Assembly: GCA_945643635.1 (NCBI GenBank)
Contig: CALZFC010000129.1
Location: forward strand, 204,501-268,500
Reading direction: 5' to 3'
DNA length: 64,000 nucleotides
Origin: Allodiplogaster sudhausi
Lineage: Eukaryota; Nematoda; Chromadorea; Rhabditida; Diplogasteridae
Position 1 is the stretch's first letter, and every line of letters begins with the position of its first letter. Position numbers and translations under genes: made by a program. Below, piece by piece: positions 26,056 through 38,600 of the stretch. The notes below the pieces were generated by a model, which saw only the letters and a program-made list of their open reading frames with translations, did not search any database and was not told the DNA's origin.

Positions 26056-26365
26056 AGCGAGAGAGAGAGAGAGAGCAACGGAAGATGAGAAGGGATGGAG
26101 TGAGAAAGAGGGAGAGGGAGAGAGAGAGAGAGAGATAGAGTGATGGAAAGAGGGAGAGAGAGAGAGAGTGATGGAAAGAGGGAGAGAGAGAAAGATAGAG
26201 AGAGAGAGAGTGATGGAAAGAGTGAGAGAGAGAGAGAGAGAGTGATGGAAAGAGGGAGAGAGAGAAAGATAGAGAGAGAGAGAGTGATGGAAAGAGTGAG
26301 AGAGAGAGAGAGAGAGTGATGGAAAGAGGGAGAGAGAGAGAGATAGAGAGTGATGGAAAGAGTGA

Positions 26366-26396
<31 letters not shown>

Positions 26397-26417
26397 TGAT
26401 GGAAAGAGGGAGAGAGA
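26056..26417. repeat. Compound GA array with GTGATGGAAAGAG motif
   Basis: GA runs are interrupted eight times by the same block GTGATGGAAAGAG, spaced about 25-45 bp apart. This makes a higher-order repeat rather than a simple microsatellite. Confidence 0.85.
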
Positions 26418-27253
26418 CCCGGTGTGTCGCACGCCAGCCTTGGTTCTCAGCTGGCTCATCGCCGACTCCTCACACCTCCACACTTGTCAGCGCGATGCTA
26501 AATATTCACGTATCACCATGTCCTCTAATTTTAAGACTCTTTAAAAAAGATAGTTGACAATAGCCATGCCTCGATAATTATATATTCCTTTAAATTAATT
26601 TTTTAAATGCAAATTTTAGTAATTTATTTTATGACTCCGTTCTTTTACGATCAGAAATGATGACATCAAAAAATTTCCCAAGAATGCCATGGAGTGACAG
26701 TTGCCCGATTTCCCCTTCGCTCAAATTCATCCCGAGGAGGTTTTCGGTACTGGGAATACGAATATCATATCTATTTCTTATCATTACGTCATTTTTACGG
26801 AACGTTTGGTAAGTTTAGGGAGAAAGAATGCATGTTTTGCACCTCCCACATCTCTCCCACGCACTTTGCGATGGTGATTGAGTGAAGCCAGAGGATGAAG
26901 TGAATAGAATATGATATTCGTTTTCCCTGTGCCGAAAACGCCTCTATGGTGAATTTCAGCGAACAATTTTTTTTTCGAGTATATATATTTTTTTCAGATG
27001 TGGGGCGCTATCTCTCATGCCCTTTTTTTCTTTTTTTTTCTATTTTACTTTAACTTTTCTACTGTGCATCGATGTTCTGATTGAAATTTCCAGGCAACCC
27101 CTCACATTCGGAGTACTTTTATTTTCTCCTTTCTATCTTCTTACTCTCTTTTCCTTCAATGATTTTTTTTTCTTCGGTTGAATGGAAATCCACTTTCGTT
27201 TCATTCTCTCTTTGGATCCGATCAACTGATTAGGCGATTGATTTGATTGCAGG

Positions 27254-27517
27254 ACCACTGGAAGCCGTTTGGGACTGTTGGAGAGACAACGGAGAAGGAG
27301 GCGGACGCAGAGATTGAAAGGGAGGAGACAAAGGAGAAGGAGGAAGAGGGAAGAAGAGATAAAGACAGAGAAAGGATGCTCCTGTCAGAGCACAGCAAGA
27401 AGCTACCCGAGGGTAGCAAGCTCCACTTTATCCTCACCACTCTATCAGAACAGGCTAGTCCTACTCTTCTCTTCCCACTCAGATCACTAGTTCGTGCCAC
27501 AATATTTCACTTCGTAT
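27254..27517 (+). CDS. Possible unrecognised charged exon
   Basis: After a TTGATTGCAG acceptor the plus strand stays open for 88 codons to a TAA at 27515-27517. The predicted segment begins DHWKPFGTVGETT and turns into a Glu/Lys/Arg-rich helix-like stretch, then KLPEGSKLHFILTTL. No family is recognised. The purine-rich middle is low complexity, so it may be chance. No linked exon with matching phase was established. Confidence 0.25.
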
Positions 27518-28557
27518 AACTTCTCTTCGTTTATACATTGTATTTCACTTTTTTGGCTACTTTTGTTGATTTCTTGTTCCTTCCATTTCGTCCTTAATTG
27601 TAAATTGAGAGGGTCACAATGAGAATGGGACAACAAGTCTGAAATGAACATCACCTGTCTCGTCTCTTTCTTGGCCACTTCAAATGGTTGCTGCAGTGAG
27701 GGACAATGAGAGAGAGAGAGAGAGTATGGACTAAGAGTATTTGACAATGAGAGCGAGAGCATGATGAGTTGAAGGAGCAAGATGGAAAGTGAGAGAAAGA
27801 GAGAGGACCGGCTGAGTCTTGTCTTTCGACCAAATCAGTCAGTTACAGTCTGCTGCCCGCTGCTTCCGACGAATTCGTTGCCTTATTGCAGCTACTCTCT
27901 CCATTAATCTCTCTCACCTTCTCTCTCTCTCTCTCTCTTCCTCTTTCTTTCTCTCGCTTTTCCTTCATCTACGCTCTCTTCGAGCTATTCGTGACTCTGA
28001 AAGCATTCCACGCCAATCACTACTGGCTTTTGCTCCTGTTCGATTTTCATCTTGTCATCATTTATTTCTAAACAACTTTGTTTCCTACAATCATTCGAAA
28101 CATATTGGCCAGTCTTCATATAATACACTTTTTATTCTGTCACTATCTCTCTCCCCTTGTCTCTTTCCCCCTCACTCTCTTTCCCCCTCACTCTCTTTCC
28201 CTCTCTCTCCTTGTCTCTTTCCTCGTCACTCTCTCTCTCTCTCTGTGTCTCCTTGTCTCTTCCCCCCTCACTCTCTTTCCCTCTATCTCGCTCTCTTTTT
28301 TCGCTAACTCTTTCCCTCTTCCTTTGCTCAAAATCCTCCACTGTTTATTCCCTTCTTCCTACTATTCTATCCTGTTGGCATCCTCTCTCAAATTTTTTCC
28401 TGTATAGCAGCTTACTCTCCTCATCTCTATTCTTCTCAATTACCATTTATCTATAAACTTACTTTATCGTTTATCTCTACTGGTTTTCTCTGCTCCCTCA
28501 TTACTATATCTGACAACTTCTCTGAACTTCAATATCTCCAGTTCTCCAGACATCTGT

Positions 28558-28656
28558 CGTTCTCTCTCTCTCGCTCTCTCTCTTTCGCTCTCTCTCTCTC
28601 TTTCGCTCTCTCTCTCTCTCGCTCTCTCTCTTTCGCTCTCTCTCTCTCTCTCGCTC

Positions 28657-28705
<49 letters not shown>
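28558..28705. repeat. (CT)n tract ending in a splice acceptor
   Basis: About 150 bp of CTCTCTCG/TTCG-broken CT. It runs straight into CTCTTCCAG, six bases before the ATG of the four-TM gene, so it doubles as an extended polypyrimidine tract. Confidence 0.9.
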
Positions 28706-28707
<2 letters not shown>

Positions 28708-28714
28708 GGCTCGG

Positions 28715-29604
28715 ATGGCTTCCGAGAGAGGTGGTGATCTTCGTGGTCGCCGTTGTTTCTCTCTCTTCCATGTCAGAAGTGTCTCTTATATGATCGGAAT
28801 CTTCGAAATCCTCTTTCTCATCTACGAGGTTGCTTCATTTCACTTTTCTTAATTTTTTTATCGAGGAATATTTGTCGCTATATGTTACCACGCATGCCAC
28901 CAAATAAATTTGAGCTTCTGAGTGTGGTTTCTTCTCTGACGTCGTCAGTCTCTTCTTCGAGTGAAATCTTCTTCTCTCTCGTGCAAGGAACAATGGTTCT
29001 TCTCTGCTTCGCTGCTGTTTCTCTTCTTTTCGCCGGAATCTTCTTCCATAAACCATTCTTTCTCTTTCCTCACATGGTCATGCAGGTCTGGAGAAACTTT
29101 TCTCGATCAGTTTTTTTGTTTTGCTTTATTTCATTCATCATAATAAAATATTACTTTTTAATTCAATATCAATGCACTTGGTTTCCTCGGTTGACCAAAA
29201 AAGCCCAAGTTGATGAGATAATCTCGTTATATTGCAGATTCTTCTATCGTCTGGCGCATTTATCATTGCGTTGTATTCCCTTTTTGTTCTGCTGAGAGGA
29301 ACTTCGGTCGTTCTTCGAGTGGCACTTGCTTCCGAATTCGTTACAGAACCATGGCAAGAAAAGGACTCCGCCCTCTCAATCCAAGTTGTTTCCAGGTCTC
29401 ATTACTTTATCTTACATTTAAAATTTCTAATTATCAAACTGTTCCTTCAACATTTTCTTTGCTACAGATTTTTGTCATTCGAAAAAGTGTTTTATTGTGT
29501 TAAAGTGAACTGACAAGTTAAGGGCTTTGATAGCGTTGGTTCTCCTGCTGGCAGTCTGCTATATTGCACTCGCTTTACTCCATGTCAGCTTTTTCTTCTA
29601 CTAG
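28715..29604 (+). CDS. Small four-TM protein, LAPTM4-like
   Basis: Four exons, 28715-28828, 28915-29085, 29238-29395 and 29523-29604, join in phase to 174 aa. The N-terminus is MASERGGDLRGRRCFSLFHV, then TM1 (MIGIFEILFLIYE), TM2 (GTMVLLCFAAVSLLFAGIFF) followed by the loop HKPFFLFPHMVMQ, TM3 (SSGAFIIALYSLFVLL) and TM4 (ALIALVLLLAVCYIALALL), with a short tail SFFFY. A basic N-terminus with a Cys before TM1, a Phe/Pro-rich PHMVMQ loop after TM2 and overall size resemble LAPTM4-type and related nematode tetraspan membrane proteins of endolysosomes. There is no sequence motif that proves function. The acceptor CTCTTCCAG lies six bases before the ATG. Exon structure is well supported; the family call is tentative. 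Confidence 0.75.
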
Positions 29605-31673
29605 TCGCCATTACGTGGTCAAAGAATACGAGTTGTTTGTAGTTGTGGTGTCTGCACGTGGTCTGGGATTGCTTCCGGTGGTTGGATTCTGAGGTGGAAG
29701 TGAAGGACTCATCGGTGGGAGACGAAGAGATCCACAACCATCTCAATCAATGAAGTCTTCGGTCGTCTTCTTGATCTCTCTTCACTTCTCCTACAAGAAG
29801 AGTCTTCGTACTTAACATGTGCCTTTCCTTCTTGTCTTTCCACTCTTCAATTACGCGTATGCCTTCACCTGCCTGCCATCTCTTCTCGTTTTGCCATGAG
29901 TTTCTTCCTCGTATCAATTCCAATTGCTTGCCTAACGAATAGTTTCTTTAAATTATGAGCGGGTAATTATTATTATTTTTTTTATATGAATTTCATATTT
30001 TTTGTTGTTGATATTATGCATGTAAATCTGAATCGGATGATTGGACATAAAGGTCCAAGTCAACTATCGCGGTATACCATTCAGATAAATGTATTAACTG
30101 TGTTACAAACTAAGAGGGAGAGGTAGATAGGGAGAGAGAGAGAGCGACGAGTGAACGAAAGACAAGAGAGAGAGAGAGAGCGGGAAAAGCGAGAGGTGAG
30201 AGACACGAAAGAGAAGAGAGCGAGATGAGAATGAGGGCGAGACGAGAAAGGGAGTCCGAGGGGTGGGTGGGACCTCTGTACGAGGGAGGTGTGTGAAAAA
30301 GTCTCAGATTGAGAAGCTTGGACCCGAAACACCAAGGATGTTCCTTCCAGAGTGGTCAAATGGTTGGATCGGATACACAGGATACCGATAGCTATAGGGA
30401 GATGATGACATAGAGTGAATGACAAGCAGAACTAGGTATACATCTCTATATTTACTGGGAGGATAGAAACAGACTATCAGAGTAGCCGTTACATTGGCAG
30501 ATCTCCAACGGGAGCAGTCACAACAACCATAGTATTCTTGCAGGAACAGAATATCAATCCTGAAAGTAGTACAGTTAAATGAGTGCAAACTTATGCGAGT
30601 CAGATAAGGTTATCTTCGTATACCCAAGGAGGACCTTGATAATCCTGAAAAGCCCTTTCTCTTATAATTCTAGAAAAAAACGAAGAAATATATGATAAAC
30701 GAGAGTTGAATCATTTATTTCTTCTCTGCAATGCTCGCTCTCTTCTCTCCCTCTGCTCTCCCACTCTCTCTCTCTCCCACTCTCTCTCTCTCTCTCACTC
30801 TCTCTCTCTCTCTCTCTCTCTCTCGCCCCTCCTCTCCTGACATATCGATTGAGTGTCAGGCGAAGAGGCGAGAGACTGAGCTGGCAGCAGTGTGCTCGGC
30901 ACCTCTTTCGCTTCAATTTTTCAATCCTTCTTTCTGCGTCTCTTAAACCTCTTTCGCTCTCTCGCACTCGCTTTCTCTCTCTCTCTATCTCTCTTTCTCT
31001 CACTATTTATCTCTATCTCTCTCATCTCTCATACTCTTTGTAAGTCACGCCACTTCATTTCTCTGTCTTTCTCTGAATCTGCATTTTTTTGTTGATCTCT
31101 ACTTCCCGCATGACTTGAAAACGAACACAAGATTTTTGTCCTCTTTTGCCCATGCTTATTAAAGCTTTGGTGTTGATCTAATTCTGGCGTAGGAAGGTTA
31201 TATACATACATATGCAACTAGCGAGACAGTTTTCAAAGACTTTCCATTTATAGTTAGGAAACAAGCTATATGTGTTTCTAATGGATGAAAGCGAAGCAGA
31301 AGCAGCGTTCCTGATTCCCCTGAGCTCTGCCTTCCTGTCTACTCTCTAACCCATCCAGCAGCTTAGTTTGTCCCTGCTTCTGCTCCCTCTTATAGTCATC
31401 GATCTTCCTCTTCCCTACTACCACAGTTTCTAGCTAAATCCACGAAACTTCTTTCATCTTTGTGACAGTATATTTCACTTTGTTGCGAAAAAATAGATGT
31501 AACATAACTTGCTTTCCACATACATATCAGCTGGTTACTCGTGGTGTTTTCTTTTCCGAATGAGTAGTGAGTAATTGGAATTAGTCGTGATTCGCGTGTG
31601 CGTCTTCCGTAGTAGGAGAGTTCGGTAGTTGCAGAGTTGGCTGTTGCTGATAGTGCGCGGGTTGGAGGGGAGG
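29605..31673. other. Intergenic, repeat-rich
   Basis: No confident gene. GA-rich DNA at about 30115-30235 and CT-rich DNA at about 30755-30826 and 30950-31035. An open stretch on the minus strand at 30304-30588 has no recognisable domain. Confidence 0.55.
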
Positions 31674-34385
31674 ATGGGGGCACGCCAGTCCATCGACGAC
31701 CGCCCTCGCTCCAACTCCGTGGATGCCTCGGCTTCTCTTGCTCCTCGCTCTGCCAGTCGCTCTGCTCTCTCCACCGCTGATCTCATTCACGTCGTAACTC
31801 ATTTTTTTTATGTTAATCATTTATTGGCTAGCATCGGACTTAAGATATATTGATCTTCCATTTGATGGATTGATGTTCCCAGAGTATGCGGCGGAATACG
31901 ACTGACGGGGCTGATTCCGCGGGTGGATCGGACGAGGACAATGCTCAGCCAGGCCCTTCCCGAGGCTTCCATCCTCGGCTCCCTGCCGCCTCTGCCAGGT
32001 TGGCTTGTCGACATAATTTGACCACACATTAAGATGGCTTTCTCTTACTTACCATTATCTTCTTTTTTTTGTAATTAGATCTATCGATTTGCCTTCATAT
32101 TTAATTTCATGGGTATGGGATTTAGCTAAGGACCTTTAGTTGCGGCGTATAATTTTTTGGTGGCAATAGTACAATATTCATTCATTCAAGTTTATCAGCA
32201 TTAAAAAAATTAAGGCATGAGAATATATGTGAGATAAATATTATAATATATATGTTTCAATAGCTGACGTTGTTAGCTGTTTCGAGGCATGCCTACAGTT
32301 TAAGGAAAATAAAATAGTGAGATCTACAAATGGACTTTAAGAGGGGTTAATAAACTTTAAAAAGGCTGTGGGTCACTACAACATTATTTAAGCAAATGTG
32401 AGAGGCTTATTGAAGAGATAAACGAGCGAGCTAGAGATGCACTGTCAAAGATCTCATTAGGCAGTCTATTCCGATTATTAACTACTCTATTTCACGAAAA
32501 ATATTTGAAACTTTTATGTCTACATAGGAACTGTGTAATCTTAAATCTATGGCCTTTAGTGATAGTATTAGGGAGAAGACAAAAGTGTTGTTCGGGGTCT
32601 ATTTCGATGAGGTTTGCTAATATTTTATAAGTAAACATAAGATCTATAAAATGTCTTCGGGATGCGAGATTGTGGCAAGAAAGAGCAGAGAGACGTGCTG
32701 AGTAACAAAGGTGTTTGCCAATTCTTCTAAAGACGAGACGTGTAAATAAACGTTGGACATTTTCTAGGCGGTCGTGCGAGGAAGCAGAAAGTTCCTTATT
32801 ACATTTTTTTTTTGTGATATCTTAGTTGGGAAGGGGAGGGGGAGCTGAATTTCTTTCCAGGTTGTTCGAGAACTCATTTTCTTTGTGTACACGGAACCTA
32901 AAATAAACCAACCTGTTATTAGTTTTCAAAAATCGGCAGTTCAATTTCAAGTAAAAATGGTAATTTACGGCGAAATATTGCTAAAAATGATCAAATTACG
33001 CGAGAAATGTGAATTTACTTGGAAATGTGTGCAAAAGTAGAATAATTGTTATAGCAGATGTTAAATTCCGCTTGACCAACAAGCAGGATAGACATCCTTC
33101 AAGCGAATGTTAATAGGAAAAAAAGTATCTTCAAAAAAATTTGCCGCCCAACATATATTGTAATTTTTTGAAACCTAAAGATATTTATGAGATTCGACTA
33201 TCGTTTTAATTTAGCCGACCACAAATTTCACTTTTAATGAGCTATCCATGTATCTAATCCCTCATTATTAATTGAATATAGAATTCTGCTATTTCGTTGC
33301 TTTTCAAAAATGGTTTTCAATAAATCCTGTATCTGTTTGTCCTATTTTTGTTCTTGTTATTTCCTATTTCCCCGCTTATACTTAATTTTTGGAGTATGAT
33401 AGTTGGACCAAAATGTGTGATATTACTTGCAGGCGCTCTCATCTCTCCACGCACGGCGCTTCTTCTCATTCACGCCGCTCTCGTCTTCCTCATTCTCATC
33501 TTTCACGCAGATCAATGCCGCTTTTTGTCGTCGGTAATTTTGTTTCTTTGTTGTTGTCTTGGAGTTGCGGGGATTGTGATATATGTACTTGATTAAACTA
33601 CTAATTTATGGTAGCCAATCGCTTTTCTATCTTCAATATGTATTTTAGGAATAGTCATTGTATCTCTTGAATTAGCAGAGATTGTTCGATATAAGACTTT
33701 TCGGAAGTTAATTTTTTTTAATCAAATTCGAATTTATATATTATCGTGTAGGAACAAAAATGATAAATTGCAAAACAAATTACAAAATTTGCCGAGAGAA
33801 ATGTAAATTGGATGGTGAAATTAATTGAGTTCGTTAGCATTTTCATCTGTAAAGGTAAGAAGAATATTCCAGCATCCCATGACATGAACTGCCCGATCTG
33901 CCACAAAACAGTCGCGAGTGACGAAGCAGATCTTCATCTCGTGATGTGTCTCACCCGTCCCAAACTCACCTATAACGGTCAATACTTTCTCTCGTTTGAT
34001 ATTAATCAGTTATGATCTATATAATAAAGGTCTCTCTTTTTGAGGGATCCTTCCGAAAGTTTGCGCAGAGAAAGTGCGCATACTCCCGAGGATAATAAAC
34101 ATTGTCTTTACAACCTTTTCCAAGAATATTTAGCTACTGAAGCTGATTTTTTTTCCAGTTTTCATGGGTGAGCCTATCCCGTGCTTTTTGTTGCCATCTA
34201 TACGTATTTGACATTTAGAGGACATTCTTTCCGAAGCGAAGGGAGAATGTTCGATCTGCCTGGAGGACATGGAGGCGGGGACACTGATTGCAAGGCTGCC
34301 CTGTCTGTGCATCTACCACAAGAGTTGCATCGATGACTGGTTCAAGCGGAAGAATTGCTGCCCCGAACACCCTGGAGACGATTGA
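31674..34385 (+). CDS. ZNRF1/2-like: ZNRF1/2-type RING E3 ubiquitin ligase
   Basis: Membrane-anchored E3 ligase of endosomes, lysosomes and synaptic membranes. Five exons, 31674-31793, 31883-31998, 33433-33533, 33855-33977 and 34219-34385, join in phase to 208 aa. The start MGARQSIDD supplies the N-myristoylation Gly2 typical of ZNRF proteins. A Ser/Arg-rich low-complexity region follows. The zinc-finger half reads MNCPICHKTVASDEADLHLV and MCLTRPKLTYNED. The RING-H2 half reads GECSICLEDMEAGTLIARLP, CLCIYHKSCIDDWF and CCPEHPGDD, close to human ZNRF1 to the last residues. All zinc ligands (CxxC, CxH, HxxC, CP) are present. The N-terminal disordered part is shorter or more divergent than in vertebrates. 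Intron 2 (1.4 kb) carries a retrotransposon remnant. Confidence 0.95.
32384..32803 (-). mobile_element. Dead non-LTR retrotransposon fragment (RT C-terminus)
   Basis: On the minus strand the segment reads RLENVQRLFTRLVFRRIG, LASRRHFIDLMFTYKILANL, TKGHRFKITQF and NRNRLPNEIFDSASLARSF, ending LLK and TAA at 32384-32386. This is the classic tail after the reverse transcriptase of CR1/Jockey-like LINE ORF2 (VQRRFTR, L..YKIL, TRGH, NRV.N.WN.LP). It is open except for one in-frame TGA just before NRVVNN. Only the 3' end is present, as expected for 5' truncation at insertion. It lies antisense inside intron 2 of the ZNRF gene. Confidence 0.85.
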
Positions 34386-35611
34386 CCCTTCTCGGCCACT
34401 CGCTCCTCCAACTCTAGCCTCAGACATTTCCTCACGAATTCTTATCAGCTGTAACTGCCCCATGCTTTTTACGGTGAAAGGCTAAATGTAAGGTATTGAT
34501 GTACCTCTCCATCTCATTACTTTTCCTTCTTTCTCAGTGCAGGTCGAGTGCCAAAGCGCCTTATTCTTCCTCATTTCTCTGGCACCTTTTCTTCTCGTTC
34601 TGGTTGAATCCTCTGCGTGAATACAAGCCGGTCCATTGTCTCTTCTTTCTGGACAATCCCTGACTGGGTTCCTCCTGTGTTGCGAGTGCTGTCTGCCTCT
34701 TCTCTTAGTTTCCTCGTGCTCCCCTACTTGTTCATTCCCTTACTCCCTTGCCATCTCATCTCAGTTTTACTTGTCAAAATGTTATCTTTTGATTCTTGAG
34801 GCAAATTGTGAAACAATTGTGAAATATCACTATTTATATGCTATAAAGCACCGAGAGCATTTTTTCTTTCGAAGAGAAAGCATTTGTATAAAGAAGAGAG
34901 TTAAACACCAACAATACGAGAATAGAGAAGAGCCCGTTAAACTAGAGAAGTGGATGGAGAATAGAGAGCGAGAATTCAATGCCATGCTTTGGCCCGTCTT
35001 AGCAGATCTCATCTTGCCAATACATTCGTAAGTAGTCTTCCCATAGGAAAAAATGAGGGGGGAATCATACACATCGCGCGTTTCCAATTTCGCAGCTAAA
35101 GCGAATCCAAGGGCATTTGTGCGTCCCAGAATTAATGAGGGATAACATTTTCTAATGGAAGGGAGAATGAAACGGAATTGAATACAGGCCTGCAGCTATA
35201 CTTGGGGAACAATGCGAAACAATACCAGTAAATTTGGTTTCGCATTTCAGACGAAGAATATAAATTGGATGACTGATAATGAAATGATACGGCAGAAAAT
35301 ATGAATACTGGACTGGAACGTTTAACCAAAAGGCATAAGCAAGAAAGAAAGAGCGGAAGACCTGTTGAGAAGAGGAGAGAGAGCAAATGACAGAGCACAA
35401 CGGAAGGCATAAAGCTGTGAGGAATTGACAGAACAATCATCTGTCTCGGCTAATCACAGGAGAAATGTAGAAAGCAAACAATCAAACAACATCACAATTA
35501 ACAAAGAAGTAGGCCAGGAACTCAGCCAATTCAAAGTAGGAAAGGAAGATGAATCACAGCAAACTTGGCAGAGAATAAAGTAGAACCTAGAGAGGAAGCT
35601 CGGAATGGCGT
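34386..35611. other. Intergenic between convergent ZNRF and DIP2
   Basis: About 1.2 kb between two stop codons on opposite strands; it should hold both 3' UTRs. No other feature recognised. Confidence 0.6.
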
Positions 35612-38600
35612 CTACATGTTGTAGGCCACGTAGATCGGGTCGAGCTGGTCTCGTACGAAGGAGTCGCGAAGCAGAGTTCGCTGCTTCTCACCACGACAGT
35701 TTTTGACTACGGTAGAAGGGTCAACAATCACAACCACGCCCACGATCAGGTGCTGCTCTTCCAGGACAACCGACGTGACTGCAGGAACCAGGTCGAGGGC
35801 CTCTTGCTCGGGGCCAATGCATTCCACTACTGACACTAGCAGATTCGACCACGTGAAGACTGCGCTGCAGGGAGAGTAGAGTAGAATAGAGAGAGAGGAG
35901 AGAGAGAGAATGAGAGATAGAGGAGAGGGAGAGAAGAGAGAGAGAGAAAGAGAGAGAGAAAGGGGAGAGAGAGAGAGAGAGAATGAGAGGTAGGTAAGAG
36001 AATGGAAAGTGAAAGAGGCACTGACCATTCTCCGACGAGGCGATGGCACCTGGCAATGCTGGCCTCGATGTCCACTGGATGGTAAGTCATCCCCCTGAGA
36101 TGGAGGGCCTCCTCCATGCTTCCCACCACGAACACTGCCTCATGCAACTCTCCTTCTTCTGTTATCGACTGCGTCTGACGGATGAATCCAAGGTATCCCG
36201 TGCGGGCGAATCTAAAAGATAGAGAGAGAGAGAGAGAGAGAGGAGAGAGGGAGAGGGAGAGAGAGAGAGAGAGACAGAGGAGACAGAGCGTACTTTAAAG
36301 AGTGAAAGTGTAAGTAGAATAGAAGAAGGACCTGGAACGAGTGTCGCCTGTTGCAAGGAAGGCGTTAAAGTGGTCGGTGTGTAGACTAGTCTCTCCGCCG
36401 AAGACAGTGAAGTAGCCGGTTGAGTTGTGGGGGGAGGCCACCCAAATCTCCCCCAGATGGGAGTCCGCGCATTGCCCGTGAGTCTCCACATCCGCAATGA
36501 CAACTTTGACTCCGGGCATTAACTGAAGGGGGTTTCTGCTTGTAGTAATAAGGAGAAGACAGACGAACCTTTCCGCTCTCTACGAGTTGAATCGAGTGCG
36601 GTGCTCCTTTTCCAACCAAACTCACTCGGTCGTTGCGAAGAGCACGCGAATCGACATAAACAGTGGAAGCTTCGGGGCCAGCAGCACCTTAGACAACCAA
36701 GCTATTAAATGGGATGGCCATTAAACACTTGGATACGACTCAATTTGTCCCGCTAGGAAATGAAAATACAAGATTTCTGACGCAACATATTTTATCTAAT
36801 TAGTTGCGCGCTTCGCTGGCTACTTTGAATATGAAGGCACGAGTCACTGCGTGGCAGCCGTTGGAGGCACAAGATTTTAAAGCCCACTTTCATACCAATT
36901 GATCAGCATCGATTTATATCTTTTATTAAAAAAATTTTTTTGCTGTACCTTGCATGCAAATCGCAGCATTTACTCGACAGCCGAATGAAGAAGAAACAGC
37001 GCGAGAAGAGAGACCAAGAGGGGCGAAGAGACGGAAGAAGGCAGAGACAAGACTGCCGCGGGCACGCTCCTCTGCTACTACTGTGCACGCACGCAGACTG
37101 AAAGCAGAGGAAAGTGAGACACAGAAAGAAAAAGAGAAAGGGAAAGAGAAAGAGAGAGAGAGAGGTATTGGAGGAGAGAAATTTGAATTGTTGAGAGAAC
37201 CTGGACAAGCTTATTCCACGCTCAAGAAGAGAGGGCACCTGGGAAGATACATCCTTGACGCATTTCTCCAGAAGAGCATACGATACGAATGCATCACGGA
37301 CTCAAACATTATACAGTAAAGGCAATAAAGTTAAAAATGGAGAAAGGACCTTTCATAGTGCTGACGGCGTGTATCCAGACAGAAGGAGAGGCTTCCAGTT
37401 CAGTGGGAGGAACGAGAAGAGTGAGATGACCAGCATAGACTCCCGCCAGTGCCCAGAGACTCAAACCCAATCCCGCGTAAGGGTCCACGCACACAATGAC
37501 AGAGCGAGACGCGTACAACTCGCATGACAACTAAATCCACCTATTCTTCTTTGTCTGCACACGGATTTTATTTTAAATTGAAATCATTGTTTACAAACGA
37601 TGAAATAATAATGAAATTACATTTAATAAAAAAAAGACAAGAATGGAGTGAGAACCTTGAGACTTTTGCAGAGACTAAGAGCAGCAGCGAAGCTCACTCG
37701 CACCCCCGCGAGTTGGCCAGTAGTGCTCACTGAGAAGTCCTGCAATGCATTCCACTCTAAGCAGTCACAGAAGAACACACACGAACCACGTAGCAGACAT
37801 CAGAAGGATTTTTCTCTGGAACATCGGCATTCGTTCTCTTCTTCGACCCAGAAGATGACGGCAGATCATCGGCATCCAACATCAACGGCCAGGACTTGGA
37901 ATCCACTCGATGAAGAGCCTCTTTGCTCTTAACCAGAAGAGGAAGTAAATAAGAGAGAGAGATAGCGGGAGAGAGAGAAGACAAAGAAGAGAAGGAAGAC
38001 CTTGAGGAGTTTGATGATTGAAGAGGTGGAGAGAATGGCGACGGCTTTGCTCACATCAACCATGAGTCTCACTCCAGGAAGAGTGGCGGAGAGGGCGGAG
38101 GAGGAGGGGGGACGAATGCACACTGGAATGACTCCCGCCACCAGACAACCGTAGAAAGACGCCACCATATCCACCCCTGAAAGACACGGGAAGTAGTGAA
38201 GAGATTCAGCAATGGGTACCTGCAGGGAAGATCAGAGCCACGTGGTCTCCTGCATTCAGTCGGCCTCTTTCGGAGATCAGGGTGGCTATTCGCTCCGCCT
38301 TCCGAAGTAGCTGGGAACACGTCGCTGTTTCAGTCTCCTGCAAGCAAGTACAACTGAGGAGAACGAGAGAGAGAGAGAGAGATCAAGAGAGATAGAGAGA
38401 GAGACAGAGAGACAGAGAGAGAGAGAGAGAGTAGTGCCTGGATGTTGGGTGCGGTCCCTTTGGATGTGACAACAGAGTGTAGTTGATGATCGGGTGTAGC
38501 TGCGGCCCTCTGTCGCAGGAGATCGAGAAGAGAGACTTGCTCGTTCTCTCCGGGTGGCAAGACTCTCCCCTGCGCTCCCGCAATCCTAACTCCCTGCACG

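Larger units (their letters stand above)
24034..28714. other. Repeat-rich stretch without a confident gene
   Basis: Contains (CT)n at about 25638-25710 and 25818-25848 and the GA compound array at 26056-26417. CT-rich DNA at 28140-28320 and 28558-28705 leads into the four-TM gene. One candidate exon (27254-27517) is listed separately. At 25240-25291 a short open stretch ends in a GTGAGT donor. No family match was found for any of it. Confidence 0.45.

Noticed and set aside
26056..26417. Regularly spaced blocks resembling a CRISPR array
   Set aside because: Spacers are themselves GA repeat of varying length, there are no cas genes and the genome is eukaryotic.
30304..30588. 94-codon open stretch with Cys and hydrophobic runs on the minus strand
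   Set aside because: No recognisable family and no phase-matched neighbours; could be chance.
34617..35031. Open frames after the ZNRF stop
   Set aside because: They lie in the expected 3' UTR, have no domain and share no splice sites with the gene.
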